A stretch of 64,000 nucleotides of DNA, from positions 41,147,501 through 41,211,500 of the forward strand of contig NC_073348.2 of assembly GCF_027580225.2 (NCBI RefSeq). The letters are read 5' to 3'. The notes under the pieces are model-generated. The model had not been told where the DNA came from. It saw only the letters and a program-made list of their open reading frames with translations, and did no database searches. Below, one piece after another: positions 54,127 to 64,000 of the stretch. The position numbers were made by a program, and so were the translations under genes. The DNA is from Misgurnus anguillicaudatus (taxonomy: Eukaryota; Chordata; Actinopteri; Cypriniformes; Cobitidae). The number at the start of each line of letters is the position of its first letter. The stretch's first letter is position 1.

Positions 54127-57100
54127 ATGATACAACTAGTTAAGTACAAACCAAACATGAATTCAAGGATTTGCCCGAGCAGATTACATACAAACTCAAT
54201 GCAAAGACACACATATATTCCCAATGACGCGAACCGAGCGGTGCGATTGACATGAAAACATGCGCTATTCGCCATAAACACGTCTACGTGCAAGTTGAAA
54301 AAATTAACATGACACGAAGTTAAGTCCCACAAGTTATCTAGAGCGAGGAACACGAAGGTTCGCGTTTGTTGTGAATGGCATTCGCATTGCCTGTGCGAGT
54401 TCGCATCTATTCACCTCTTTGCATTGACTTTGTATGCAATCTACACTCTACGATGTGTTAACACATTATATGTTGATTTCGTGTGAAACACAAGAGTAAC
54501 ACAAAATGTGTTGAATAATAACACAGAGATTCTGGGACAATGCATTTAGTGTGTTGTCCCTAAACTAAGCCTGATTGTGTTGTTTTTAACACATCCGTTC
54601 TAATCATTGATTTGGCGTTTGGTGTGTACGCCCCATAATAGGAGGATGGATTTACTCTTAACATTATAATCAAGCTGGACTGACAGAAACTGATACGAAT
54701 CTCTTAATAATTTATAACCCATCTAAAAAGAATGTGCTAAACAAACCAAACCCTGTGTAGTTGATCTACAGTATATTTACTGTATAATGATGATAAGAGA
54801 CAGGAATGATCTGTACACATACACACACACACAGATGATTGTGAGACGTTCAGGTGTGTTGTGTTTCTTTAAATGATATCAGATAATGTGTCTCCACTTA
54901 CAGTCTCCATCATCCGATCTCGCGTTCTTCACACTTTCTGAAGCAGAATTTATGAGCCGAATCTCAGTATTTGACATCTGCTCTTATCCCACCAATGCCG
55001 TCGGTCCAGCTGGCGTCTCCTGTAAGGAAAACAATCCATCGCAATGGAATGCCTTTAAAATCCAGATTGATACCAGACCACCGCTTTCAGACCCTGAACG
55101 TGTGTGTGTTTATATAGGACTTGGAAATCCAGCAGATGAATCATATTTATGTTTCTTTAAAAGAATTTCCATATGTACTCTTCATATATACAATATGTGA
55201 ATGAAGATGATGATAGAAATATATTCTCTGTGCGCTGATCAATTTCATATCATTATGGGTCAGTTTCCCGGACAGGGTTTAGATTAATCCAGGACTAGGC
55301 CTCAGTTATATTAGGACATTTAAGTACAAACAAACCTTATAATAAACAATACAGGTGTGTATCTTGATATTACTGTTAAGATGTGTCTGTGCAAGATGTT
55401 TTTAATGTTATAAAGTGTTGATGTTTAGCTCATATTCATTGAGATGTGTTGTTTTTGATGAAATCCACCACAGAAACAGCAGAACTAAACTGAAGCCGTG
55501 AACATCGTGCCTGATCAGAAAAACATCAAAGTCACGGTGAGCAGCGCACTCGCTCTTACACAGACATTTAAATGTTGATGAACATCTTGTTCAGCGCTAC
55601 CCACAGATTAGTCTAAAACATTTCTTCTAGGTGGTAAAACCTCTCGACTGAATGAAGATTGTTGACTCATTTAGTCTGTATGTCATTATTCATCTCAAGA
55701 CTTTAGATAATGGAACAAAACCTCCAGCTGAGGAAATTTCTTTATAATTCTGAGACTAAAAACTTTAAAAATATTTACTTGTGTGAAGTGATGACGTTGA
55801 GTTTTGCTCCATTAACCCACAGATACAGAAGAGCTTTGTTTGATCTGCTGGTCATTATGGGATGTTCAGAGAGTCACACATCTCTCAAATATGATCAAGT
55901 CGTTTTATTATAAGCATCACATCAGAAAATACAAACACAACACTTAAGTTGCTGTAGTTATGCAGCTGTTTGCCAGTAAATTACTGTCGTTTTTAACAAC
56001 TTTAATCAAAGTTAAATAAACATTAACAAGTCTTCATCTTTACAGAATAAAACTAATAAATAACAGCATCAACCTTTTACAGTTTTTTCCTTCAGATTTT
56101 GGGCATTGGCTTCCCGTTTAATTTATTTTTATTTGATATATATATTATCTTATAGTATCTAATATAGTATATTCTCTATAGGATCAGCTATGCCTGGCTT
56201 TCTCTCAAGAGTTTTTTCTCCAAAGGATTTTTTTCTCTAAAAATTGTTTAGTTTTTTCGATCCCTTGGGACTCAAGCTGACATTGGCTTAACTTTGATCT
56301 CTCTTCTATACGTTACATTATTACTACACTAACTAGTATGGTTTAATCTTAGCTGCTGTACTCTGCTACTCTTGTTGATTTTTCTGTGTTTTCTCCTGCT
56401 TTTATTAATGTAAGTAAAGCTGCTTTGAAACAATTAAACAATTGTGAAAAGCGCTTTATAAATGAAAAAAATATATAACTCTGCCTCTTTAGACTTCATT
56501 GAAACAGATATAACTCGAGTCATCGTTGCTCTGTGTGTGTGCGTGCGTGTCAACATGCAGTCCATAAATTGTAAACAGACTTAAAGAATGTTACTTTATG
56601 AGCTGAAATGAATCAGACAACACATCTTTTATGAGTAAGAGGTGAAATCAGTCACACACACACACACACAGTTTGGTTTGGTTTGTATTCTGAATTTGCC
56701 TCCAAATTTGGAAATGTGTGTTTGTTTGTCAGAGGACTGCTGTTATCAGTTATTCCCACATGTGTAGTTAGACTTCACTGTCTCTCTCTCTCTCTTTATA
56801 ACATCAGAACTCATCTGAGAGTTAGGAAAGTTAATGTCAGTTTTGTGGGGTCATGTGAAATATTTTAGTTGCAGACACATAATTCTCCTGAAATAACACA
56901 CAATACCTCTAATATAACACACTTGTATTGTGAGAACATAACACACATTTTCTTTGATGTGTCTGAAGAACTGAGAAACTGATGATCAGCAGGGTTGTCA
57001 TAGTTTGTGTAGGAAAGACCACCTGCCCAAACAGTGTGTGCGTGTGTGTGTGTGTGCGCGTGCGTGTGTGTGTGTGTGTGTTGAGCCTCCTTTAGAAGTC

Positions 57101-57929
57101 GACTTGTGTTGTGTTTGGACAAGAAATGGGTTCCAGTAAAAGGAAAGTCAGTTAATTGATACCAGTTGTACTTTTAAATTTACTTGAGATGCTGGAGCGG
57201 CCGAGAGACACAGAGAGAGAGAGACACAGAGAGAGAGAGAGAAACACGCATTTGCCCCCTTTTGTGGTTTTTGAGAAATGATTAAAGAAACATTTAAGCG
57301 ATGATGTGTTTTTTGTGTATTAGGCTAAATAAATGTAATACAAACTCTATACGCTTTTTTTAAAAGTCAGTTTGATAAATGTTGGGCTTGTATTGAGTCC
57401 AGATGTGTTTTTCAGAGTAACACAATAACATCACAAACCTAATGAACTGAAAAAGTACAAGAGAATCTCTTAAATATCTCATCAGGTTTAATGTTGGCAA
57501 AATTCTGCTATTAGTTTAGAAAGTGATATTAAACTGTGATATTAAAGCTCCTTTAGTTACATCTTATCACATTAAATCTCATCATCTTCTCATCACATCT
57601 CATCTCATCACATCTCATTACATGTCATCTCTTCTCCTCATCACATCTTCAGGATTTATAATGTGAATATAACTGATCGTTTGTGTATTTACGTAAAGAT
57701 GTTTGTGTGAGAGTTTAATATTTTTATGAACCATCTTATAAATACTTGACAGCGGCTTGCCAATAAAAAATAAATAAAAACAAACAACATTTTGAGAGAG
57801 ATGAGAAAATAAAGCCAGTGATACGGATAGCGGCAGTTTCTCATGTTGTATGGGACAGAAGATTGGATTCACTTCTCATTGTTGATGTTTAGAGAATTTC
57901 AGTTTCAGGGCTGCAGGTCATGAACTACA

Positions 57930-57930
57930 C

Positions 57931-57994
<64 letters not shown>
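57930..57994 (+). repeat. Compound (GA)n-(CA)n microsatellite
   Basis: A GA run of about 34 bases is followed without interruption by a CA run of about 30 bases. Confidence 0.9.
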
Positions 57995-57998
<4 letters not shown>

Positions 57999-58160
57999 CA
58001 CTTTTGCTGTATTTGTGTGTGAAGTGTTTGTTTGGCTTTGGGCCGTTGTCAACTGAATCAACTATGAACAGATTCCTCTGCTCTTCTTTAATCTTTAGTC
58101 TCAAATATCCTGAAGATGTATTGTGTTTCCTTTATCATGACAAAGCACCATATGAGACTC

Positions 58161-58162
<2 letters not shown>

Positions 58163-58195
<33 letters not shown>

Positions 58196-58200
58196 CACAG
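58163..58200 (+). repeat. (ACAG)n tetranucleotide microsatellite
   Basis: About eight to nine consecutive ACAG/CAGA units, followed by CACACAG. Confidence 0.9.
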
Positions 58201-58335
58201 AGGTCATGTGATTCACAAACATTGTGTGTTGTTATGAGTGGAATTCACTTTGACTGTGAGTCAGTTCACATTAAGATCTGATCTGGACCTCAGATTCAAA
58301 ACAGATTCTCAGCCTGGACATGACTCACACCTCTG

Positions 58336-58545
58336 TGTGTCCGTGCGTGTGTGTGTGTGTCTCTGTGTGTGTGTGTGTCTGTGTGTGCGTGTTGTGTGTG
58401 TCCGTACGTGTGTGTGTGTGTGTGTGTGTGTCCGTGCGTGTGTGTGTGTGTCTCTGTGTGTGTGTGTGTCTGTGTGTGCGTGTTGTGTGTCTGTGTGTGC
58501 GTGTTGTGTGTGCATGCGTGTTTGTGTGTTTGTGTGTGTGATCCA
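58336..58545 (+). repeat. Compound GT tract with higher-order duplication
   Basis: GT runs are broken by CCGTGCG, CTCTG, CTG and CGTGTTG interruptions. The block starting CCGTGCG at 58341 recurs at 58432, a 91-base period, with the same order of interruptions over about 59 bases, so the tract was segmentally duplicated. Open frames across it on both strands are artefacts. Confidence 0.8.
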
Positions 58546-58743
58546 GACGGATGGGGGAGTTGAGACTCCAGTGGGTGGAGGAAGGGCACTCATCCAGATT
58601 TCCGATGGACAAACAAACATCATGAGAATGATTTGTTTAGATATTCATGAGATCAGACACATCTGATGTCTCCAGATGATAAGTGATGTGTTCAGTTCAG
58701 ATCAGATCTAACACAGGAGTAATATTAGAGTTTCTCTCTCTTA

Positions 58744-58779
<36 letters not shown>

Positions 58780-58780
58780 T
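58744..58780 (+). repeat. (ATC)n microsatellite
   Basis: About twelve consecutive CAT/ATC triplets in intergenic DNA. Confidence 0.9.
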
Positions 58781-60479
58781 ATCTCTAACTGCTGCGTCTC
58801 AATATAATCATCACATTTCTCTTTCCTGCTGGTAATACAGATGACTCTATCATAAGCTGGTCTAGCTGGTCTCCAGCCTTATAAAGCTGATGAGTTTATC
58901 TGGTTAAACTAGTCAGCCAGCTAGTCTCTTAACACTAGTAAACCACTTTAAATGAAATGCACGACAGTCTCTGTTACAGATCCTCTCTTTGGTATCACGC
59001 TGCGATCTCACTGAAAGCAACATAATGTTACCGGCCGTGTTTTGGAGTAAAATCATGTTTGGGTTTAGTGTGAGGTTCTGCATACCTGACCGGGGCGGTT
59101 CAGATGTTTTATTGGACCTTTAAGATCACACACACACACCCATCAGAGATGTTTTATGTCATGGTTTAGATCAGTGTAAGTGTATTATGAAGAGATTATA
59201 AACGCTGCTATTGTTTGAAAGAAGACAAAGACGCTCTTGAAACACACAAATCTCTTCTCTAATAATCTCAGCTTCATGTAAAAACAGGATTTACAGTAAT
59301 TATATAAACAACACTCTTATTGTTAATGCTGCGTAATTGCTACTCTGAAACACACAAACATTAAAACCTGATCTAAAGTTGACAGAGTCGGAGACAAACA
59401 TCTCACAATAATAAACAACACACTGAAGTTTCACAACTCACAAGATTTAAACAGAGGAGCAGACACAGACTAATACAAACCTTATTAAGACATGAATGTA
59501 AATAAGACTTTAAACAGAGAAACACAGAGCCCCCCCACCCCCCTTAGTTTTTAGTTTAGTTTTATTAATGTTTTACTTTTAGATTTTAGTTTCATTTTTA
59601 TTAACTTTTATTAGCTTTTGCCATTTTATTATTTACTACATTTTGTTGTCTCACACTAATATTGCTCATGATGAGTTTAATTTAGGCCACACTGTAAACA
59701 CGGACAAGTTGTAAACTAAGTAATGTAATGTAAAGTAATGTAAACTAAAACAAGCATACATTTCACTTCAAAATTCAACTTAATTCAGCAAGTTCACTAA
59801 ACTTCATTTTAAGTTGATTTAACTTAAAATCATTTTCAATTTAGTTAACCGCGTTACTTTTAGCGTTATAAATGGCATTATAATACAAAATGCTCAAAAT
59901 AAACACAAACTGCATTTTTGACATGAATTGTTAATACTGTGAAGAGAAATACAATAAAAGTGCTGAAGATGTAAGTAAACACTGATCACCTGAACGATGA
60001 CTTCACAAAATTATAATTTACAACAAAACAACATCAATAATATAAGAGATTAAACCTCTGAGACATTTTATTAACAAATATTTAAGCAGTTTTTATCATC
60101 TCTTATTCTGTGAAAAGCTAAATATTTCTTACAACATGTACTGATCATTTTAAGTTCATTTCACCTGAATGTTTTAGTTTAATGAGTTTTATACACTTAA
60201 AAGTTAAATTAAAATTAAGTAATATTTTTTTATATAAGCAAAACACAAAATATTAAGTGATTTTACTTCATTGTTTAAGTAAAGACAATATCTGAGTTAA
60301 CACTAGATTCCAGTGGTATTTAATAGTTTTAGTTTAAGTTAGTTTTAGTTAACAGCAGGCAAACAAACAGCAGTGAGAACTCAATGTTCCACATTTGTGT
60401 GCTGCGTTTTCCTGTAGCAAAACTGTTTCCTGTTTGGACAACAGAGCTGATGCCATTGACTTCCTGTCTCACTGCCAGC

Positions 60480-60481
<2 letters not shown>

Positions 60482-60521
<40 letters not shown>
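60482..60521 (+). repeat. (CA)n microsatellite
   Basis: A pure CA run of about 40 bases, directly before a 'tttgtggggacattcc' dispersed element. Confidence 0.92.
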
Positions 60522-60523
<2 letters not shown>

Positions 60524-60534
60524 TCTGGTTTCCA

Positions 60535-60735
60535 TGTTTTGTGGGGACATTCCATAGACGTAATGCATTTTATACTGTACAAACTGTAAATTTTATTCCC
60601 CTTACCTACCCCATTCCCTAACCGCAACTATCACAGAAAACCTTTTTCAAGAAACATCATTTTGTTTGATTTATAAGGTTTTTTACAAGGTCACAAAAAC
60701 ACTGGTATTCCTATCTTTGTGGGGACAATTTATTA
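60535..60735. repeat. 'TTTGTGGGGACATTCC' dispersed element
   Basis: The motif 'tttgtggggacattccatagacgtaatg' and the C-rich 'ccccttacctaccccattccctaacc' block followed by a second 'tttgtggggaca' near the end resemble a repeat found widely in fish genomes. No target duplication was identified. Confidence 0.5.
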
Positions 60736-62423
60736 TTAATTATTATACATAAGATATTCGTTTAATGCACAAGCACTATTTATGAATGTTTAGGTTGCAC
60801 ATAATGATGAATAAGTTGCTTTGTATTAAGCGTCTGCCAAATGCATGAATGTAAATGTATTTAAGTGAACTGAAATTTTCCATAAAATAAGAAAATAACT
60901 TTGCATATGTAGTTAAGTTAAATCTCATTGGTTCTTGTGAGTGAGATTTGATTAACCACTATATTTGATTTTAATGACAGCGCTTTCATATCTGGATGAA
61001 CTATTCATGAAATATAAATAAAGCTGACGTCAATCATATTTATAAGTTACAGTTAATGCACACAAACACATCAGGTTCATCATTTATTTATCAAAATACT
61101 AAAAAGCTTCATAAATATATATTTATACACATATAGATTTATACATTAGTTGTAAATAATTCCTTCATATAAGATTGCTGTGTACTGGTCGTACAGGTTT
61201 CAGTGTTAAAAAGCAGAAGGGTTGTGACGGACAGACGGTGGTGACTCAGATTGACAGGAGGAAGCTGCTGATATTACAGTGTTGAAACAAACCTCTATTA
61301 ATATCAACTGTGATGATGTCTGTTTCCTTCAACAGGAGTTTCCTGACTATCTTTATCTTGTGTACATCACCCGATATAGACGCCAGGGTCAAATTTATTT
61401 CTGAACAAGCCTGGAAATATCTAAAAAAAGAGCGACTGATCAAACAGGCCAGTCTGTGGGTGCGTTAAACCTGATGATAACTTCATATAATTCATGCTAA
61501 ATAATGAAGGAATAATATTGACTACACAAACTGACTGATGGCGCTCTGTGTCCCTGGATAGGAAACTCTGAACAACAGGAAAGCCGTCCTGAGAAAACAA
61601 GCCACACGCTTTCAGTGCAGATGGTCCATCAAAAAAAAAAAAAAACTTAATGCACAATCCCTTACACAATCGCACGCGTGTAGTGAAAGTCAAATCTTTC
61701 CACTGCTATATAAAGTCAAACTCTAGTGTTTGTGTCACATTGACGTGTGGAGAATAAAGATCACGGCAACGTTCACATTTATAAAAACTGTCTTTGACGT
61801 GGAGAACGTCAGGGTCTGAGCAGACGTACACACTTTTGCTTGTCCGGTTGCTGCAGGTTTTTGGAAATATAAGCCATTCTTGCTGCTCGTAAAGGATCTG
61901 AACATCTTTTATATGTCCATGACATTAATTAGGCATCATTTAAATACTGCACACAAGTTCAAGATCATTTGTGGTTTATAGATTTCACATCTGAAAGAAA
62001 GGGGTATGTGCGTTTTCTGTGCGTACATTCGTTCTATGAATCACACATACGCATTTTTGATAAATTTAGGATGGTTTCTACACAGTGTTTTATAAATGAG
62101 GCCCCAGATCTGTTCATGTAGAAAAGTAGTGTTATATCTTCTGAAAGTCCTGCAACATTAACATGGTCGTTCTTAATCAACATATTTCTCTGCTACATTT
62201 TTCTTTCTGGTCATCGTGATCGTCTCCATGGCTTAATTTTTCATTTTAGAGAACGCCAATGTTGTTGATCAGCCTGACATCTTAAGGTTGTGCATTTAAC
62301 ATTGAATGGATTGCAGAGAGCACCCACGCATTTCATACTGAAACCTCATGGTCATGCATGCACCACCACCACAGTCAGGTGAGGACGTTTTGGTTTCTTT
62401 TCCCTCTTTTCTTCAGCTTTACC

Positions 62424-64000
62424 TCAAGCTTTGATTCCTCTGTTGAATCTGTGACGTCTGGAGTGACAAAGTTTGAAGACCACAGTCAACACCACCATCA
62501 GTCCTAGCGCTAGCACAACGATCACCCAGATCAATAACACTTTAGTGTCCAAAGACTCGCAGTGCTCCGCCCGCACGGCACTCACGTCGATCTCCACGTT
62601 TTCCGAGTCCTTGCCGTACCAGCAGGTGGCGACGGCGATGTCGGGCACGGACAGTTGGTCCTGCTGCAGTAAAGTGAGGAGGTGTGCGTTTCTGCAGCAG
62701 CTCAGGGGGTTCGAACCCACATACAGAGTTTTGAGAGCTTTCTGCAGAGAAGAAACCGTGTCAGGCGCCAGCGTAACCAAACTGTTATTCTGCAAGTTCA
62801 GGGACTCGACAGAAGAATCTCCCCTCCACAGAGACAGAGACGTGAGCCGGTTCACTGACAGATCCAAAGATTTCAGATTGTAGAACGAGGTGAAATCCAC
62901 ATCTAGCGTTTGGAGCTGATTTCCTCTCAGAGAAAGATGGGCGAGAGACGTCTCCAGACCCGAGAAAGCCTGAGCGCCGATATTCACACCAGGGTTCAGA
63001 GACAAATCCAAAATGAGAAGCGGGCTGCCCTGAAACGCAGCTTGCGGGACCGACGCGAGACTGTTCTCCGAGAGGTACAAATAGCGTAAAGTCGGGAGCG
63101 AAGAGAACGAGACGCAGCCGTCGGCCGGACTCCACCGAGGTGGGCAGATGCTGAGCCGGTTTTGCTGAAGGTGGAGGCTGTGGATTCTGGGCAGCCTGGA
63201 AAAAAACCCGGGGTCTAACGCGCTGAAAAAATTCCCCTGCAGGTGCAGAACCTCCAGCGCAGCCAGCGCGTTCTCCTCCAACTTCAGATCTTGCAAACTG
63301 TTGAAGCTGATGTCCAGGGTCTTGAGGGACCTCAAAGGGCTTTCTCCATCCAAGATGAAGCTCTCCAAACAGTTGTTGCTGATGTTCAGGGTCTCCAGAG
63401 CTTGCATACTGCTGAAGAAGGAAGAAGGAAGCGATTTGAGCTGATTGTAACTCAAGTCTAAATAGAGCAACCTGGAAAGATCCTGATGCTTTGTACTGAC
63501 GCAGTGGGAATTGTTCTCCAGCTCTTCTAAGGGACCGGAGCAGTTCACGCTTCTCAAGAGATTTCTGGACAGGTCCAGGTACATGAGTTTGTTCCTCTGT
63601 GGCAGGACGGGGAAATAGAGGAGTTTATTTTCCCTCAGATCCAGATACATCAGCTCGAACTCCAGGTCTGAATGGATGGTCTGGAAGTTGGTCATGCTGT
63701 TTTTGCTCAGGTTTAACGTTTTAAGCTGGAAGAGGTTAAAATCCACGATACAAGAAATCGAGTTAATGGATAAATCAAGTTCAGAGAGATGGGTCAATGA
63801 CTCAAAGGCACCATCCTCGATGTCTATGATAACATTATTATGCAAGTCGATGTTTTCTAACGCCTGAGATCCATTAAACATGTCGCTGCTTATTTTCGTG
63901 ATGCTGTTCCCATCTAATGACAGATTGGTGAGCGCGGGCGCGTCTTGAAGGAAGTAGTCACTCATATCGCCGAAGAGGCCGTTTCCAGAGAGATCCAGAC
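62424..64000 (-). CDS. lrrc32: lrrc32 (GARP): leucine-rich repeat surface protein, 5'-truncated by the window edge
   Basis: The reading frame enters from the window's right edge (LDLSGNGLFGDMSDYF...) and ends at 62424, giving about 524 visible residues against 662 in human LRRC32. The first in-window methionine at 63965 is internal. Seen: about fifteen 24-residue leucine-rich repeats (LxxLxLxxN), a variable middle segment, a cysteine-bearing C-terminal cap (NPLSCC ... ATCWYG ... EHCES), one membrane helix (VLLIWVIVVLALGLMVVLTVVF) and a short basic tail RRHRFNRGIKA, which resembles the human tail RRQKFNQQYKA. DLHNNVIIDIEDGAFESL and FELMYLDLRENKLLYFP are close to the human protein. In mammals GARP holds latent TGF-beta on regulatory T cells and platelets. 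LRRC33 is a possible confusion, but the tail and the emsy neighbour favour LRRC32. The coding part shown is uninterrupted. Confidence 0.92.
   Translation of the reverse strand, partial: LDLSGNGLFGDMSDYFLQDAPALTNLSLDGNSITKISSDMFNGSQALENIDLHNNVIIDIEDGAFESLTHLSELDLSINSISCIVDFNLFQLKTLNLSKNSMTNFQTIHSDLEFELMYLDLRENKLLYFPVLPQRNKLMYLDLSRNLLRSVNCSGPLEELENNSHCVSTKHQDLSRLLYLDLSYNQLKSLPSSFFSSMQALETLNISNNCLESFILDGESPLRSLKTLDISFNSLQDLKLEENALAALEVLHLQGNFFSALDPGFFSRLPRIHSLHLQQNRLSICPPRWSPADGCVSFSSLPTLRYLYLSENSLASVPQAAFQGSPLLILDLSLNPGVNIGAQAFSGLETSLAHLSLRGNQLQTLDVDFTSFYNLKSLDLSVNRLTSLSLWRGDSSVESLNLQNNSLVTLAPDTVSSLQKALKTLYVGSNPLSCCRNAHLLTLLQQDQLSVPDIAVATCWYGKDSENVEIDVSAVRAEHCESLDTKVLLIWVIVVLALGLMVVLTVVFKLCHSRRHRFNRGIKA

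Larger units (their letters stand above)
52541..62423. other. emsy-lrrc32 intergenic region
   Basis: No gene was recognised in nearly 10 kb. It contains a TTAA-bounded element (53859-54126), a possible 'gcgaaccgagcg' repeat (about 54190-54430), an ACACATT/AATGTGT repeat (54450-54600), a 'cagtttcccggacagggtttagattaatcc' repeat (about 55259-55330), a 'gctgctttgaaacaat...aaaagcgctttataaatgaaa' repeat (about 56090-56470), several microsatellites (57930-57994, 58163-58200, 58336-58545, 58744-58780, 60482-60521), a 'tttgtggggacattcc' element (60535-60735), a fragment of the 18484 repeat (60821-60870) and a 15-base A run (61630). The lrrc32 3' UTR enters from the right. The open frames at 54886 and 61421 match nothing known to me. 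Confidence 0.6.

Noticed and set aside
54886..55200. 104-codon + strand open frame
   Set aside because: No recognised domain, no splice context and no conserved motif; it lies in repeat-rich intergenic DNA.

Overview
This window looks like nuclear DNA of a bony fish. It carries seven multi-exon or long protein-coding genes with vertebrate-specific domain combinations, GT-AG introns, very dense CA/GT and GA/CT microsatellites, and many short palindromic DNA transposons. One of these is the TTAA-bounded element with a 'GGGATAGTTCACCC'-type end that I associate with cyprinid fish. A cyprinid is therefore the likeliest source, but the species cannot be read from the sequence.

Layout, left to right. 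1-4270 is repeat-rich and gene-free. 4272-4373 is a GC-rich promoter-like patch with a TATA-like box, a CRE and a splice donor. 6441-14748 (+) is dmpk, a myotonic-dystrophy-type kinase. 17408-19060 (-) is an OVO-like zinc-finger gene, best matched to ovol3. 23106-30625 (+) is vasp, an actin-filament elongation factor. 33226-36610 (+) is akt2, with a CRE-containing non-coding first exon near 31380-31629. 38331-41010 (+) is nhlrc3, a secreted NHL-repeat protein behind a compact promoter. 43789-51852 (+) is emsy, a chromatin regulator whose 5' leader starts near 42066. 51853-62423 holds the emsy 3' UTR, dispersed repeats and microsatellites. 62424-64000 (-) is the 3' part of lrrc32 (GARP), cut by the window edge.

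The genes are not an operon and do not form one pathway. Two (dmpk, akt2) are AGC kinases. vasp is a cytoskeletal effector and known kinase target, ovol3 and emsy are nuclear regulators, and nhlrc3 and lrrc32 are secretory or surface proteins. From memory, human DMPK, OVOL3, VASP and AKT2 are on 19q13, NHLRC3 is on 13q, and EMSY-LRRC32 are neighbours on 11q13.5. The window therefore joins three human blocks.

The most unusual structure is a 16-copy, 48-bp minisatellite at 49664-50440 in emsy. Its unit spans the end of a coding exon plus that exon's 5' splice site, so the array is a row of duplicated exon-end/donor junctions, nearly all in the same reading frame (16 residues per unit). Other points include an inverted CA/GT microsatellite pair in dmpk, a degenerate tandem repeat just after the dmpk stop codon, an hAT-like element nested in an older palindromic element with a perfect 8-bp target duplication, an in-frame stop-free 90-bp intron in nhlrc3, and an emsy exon whose expected donor is missing.
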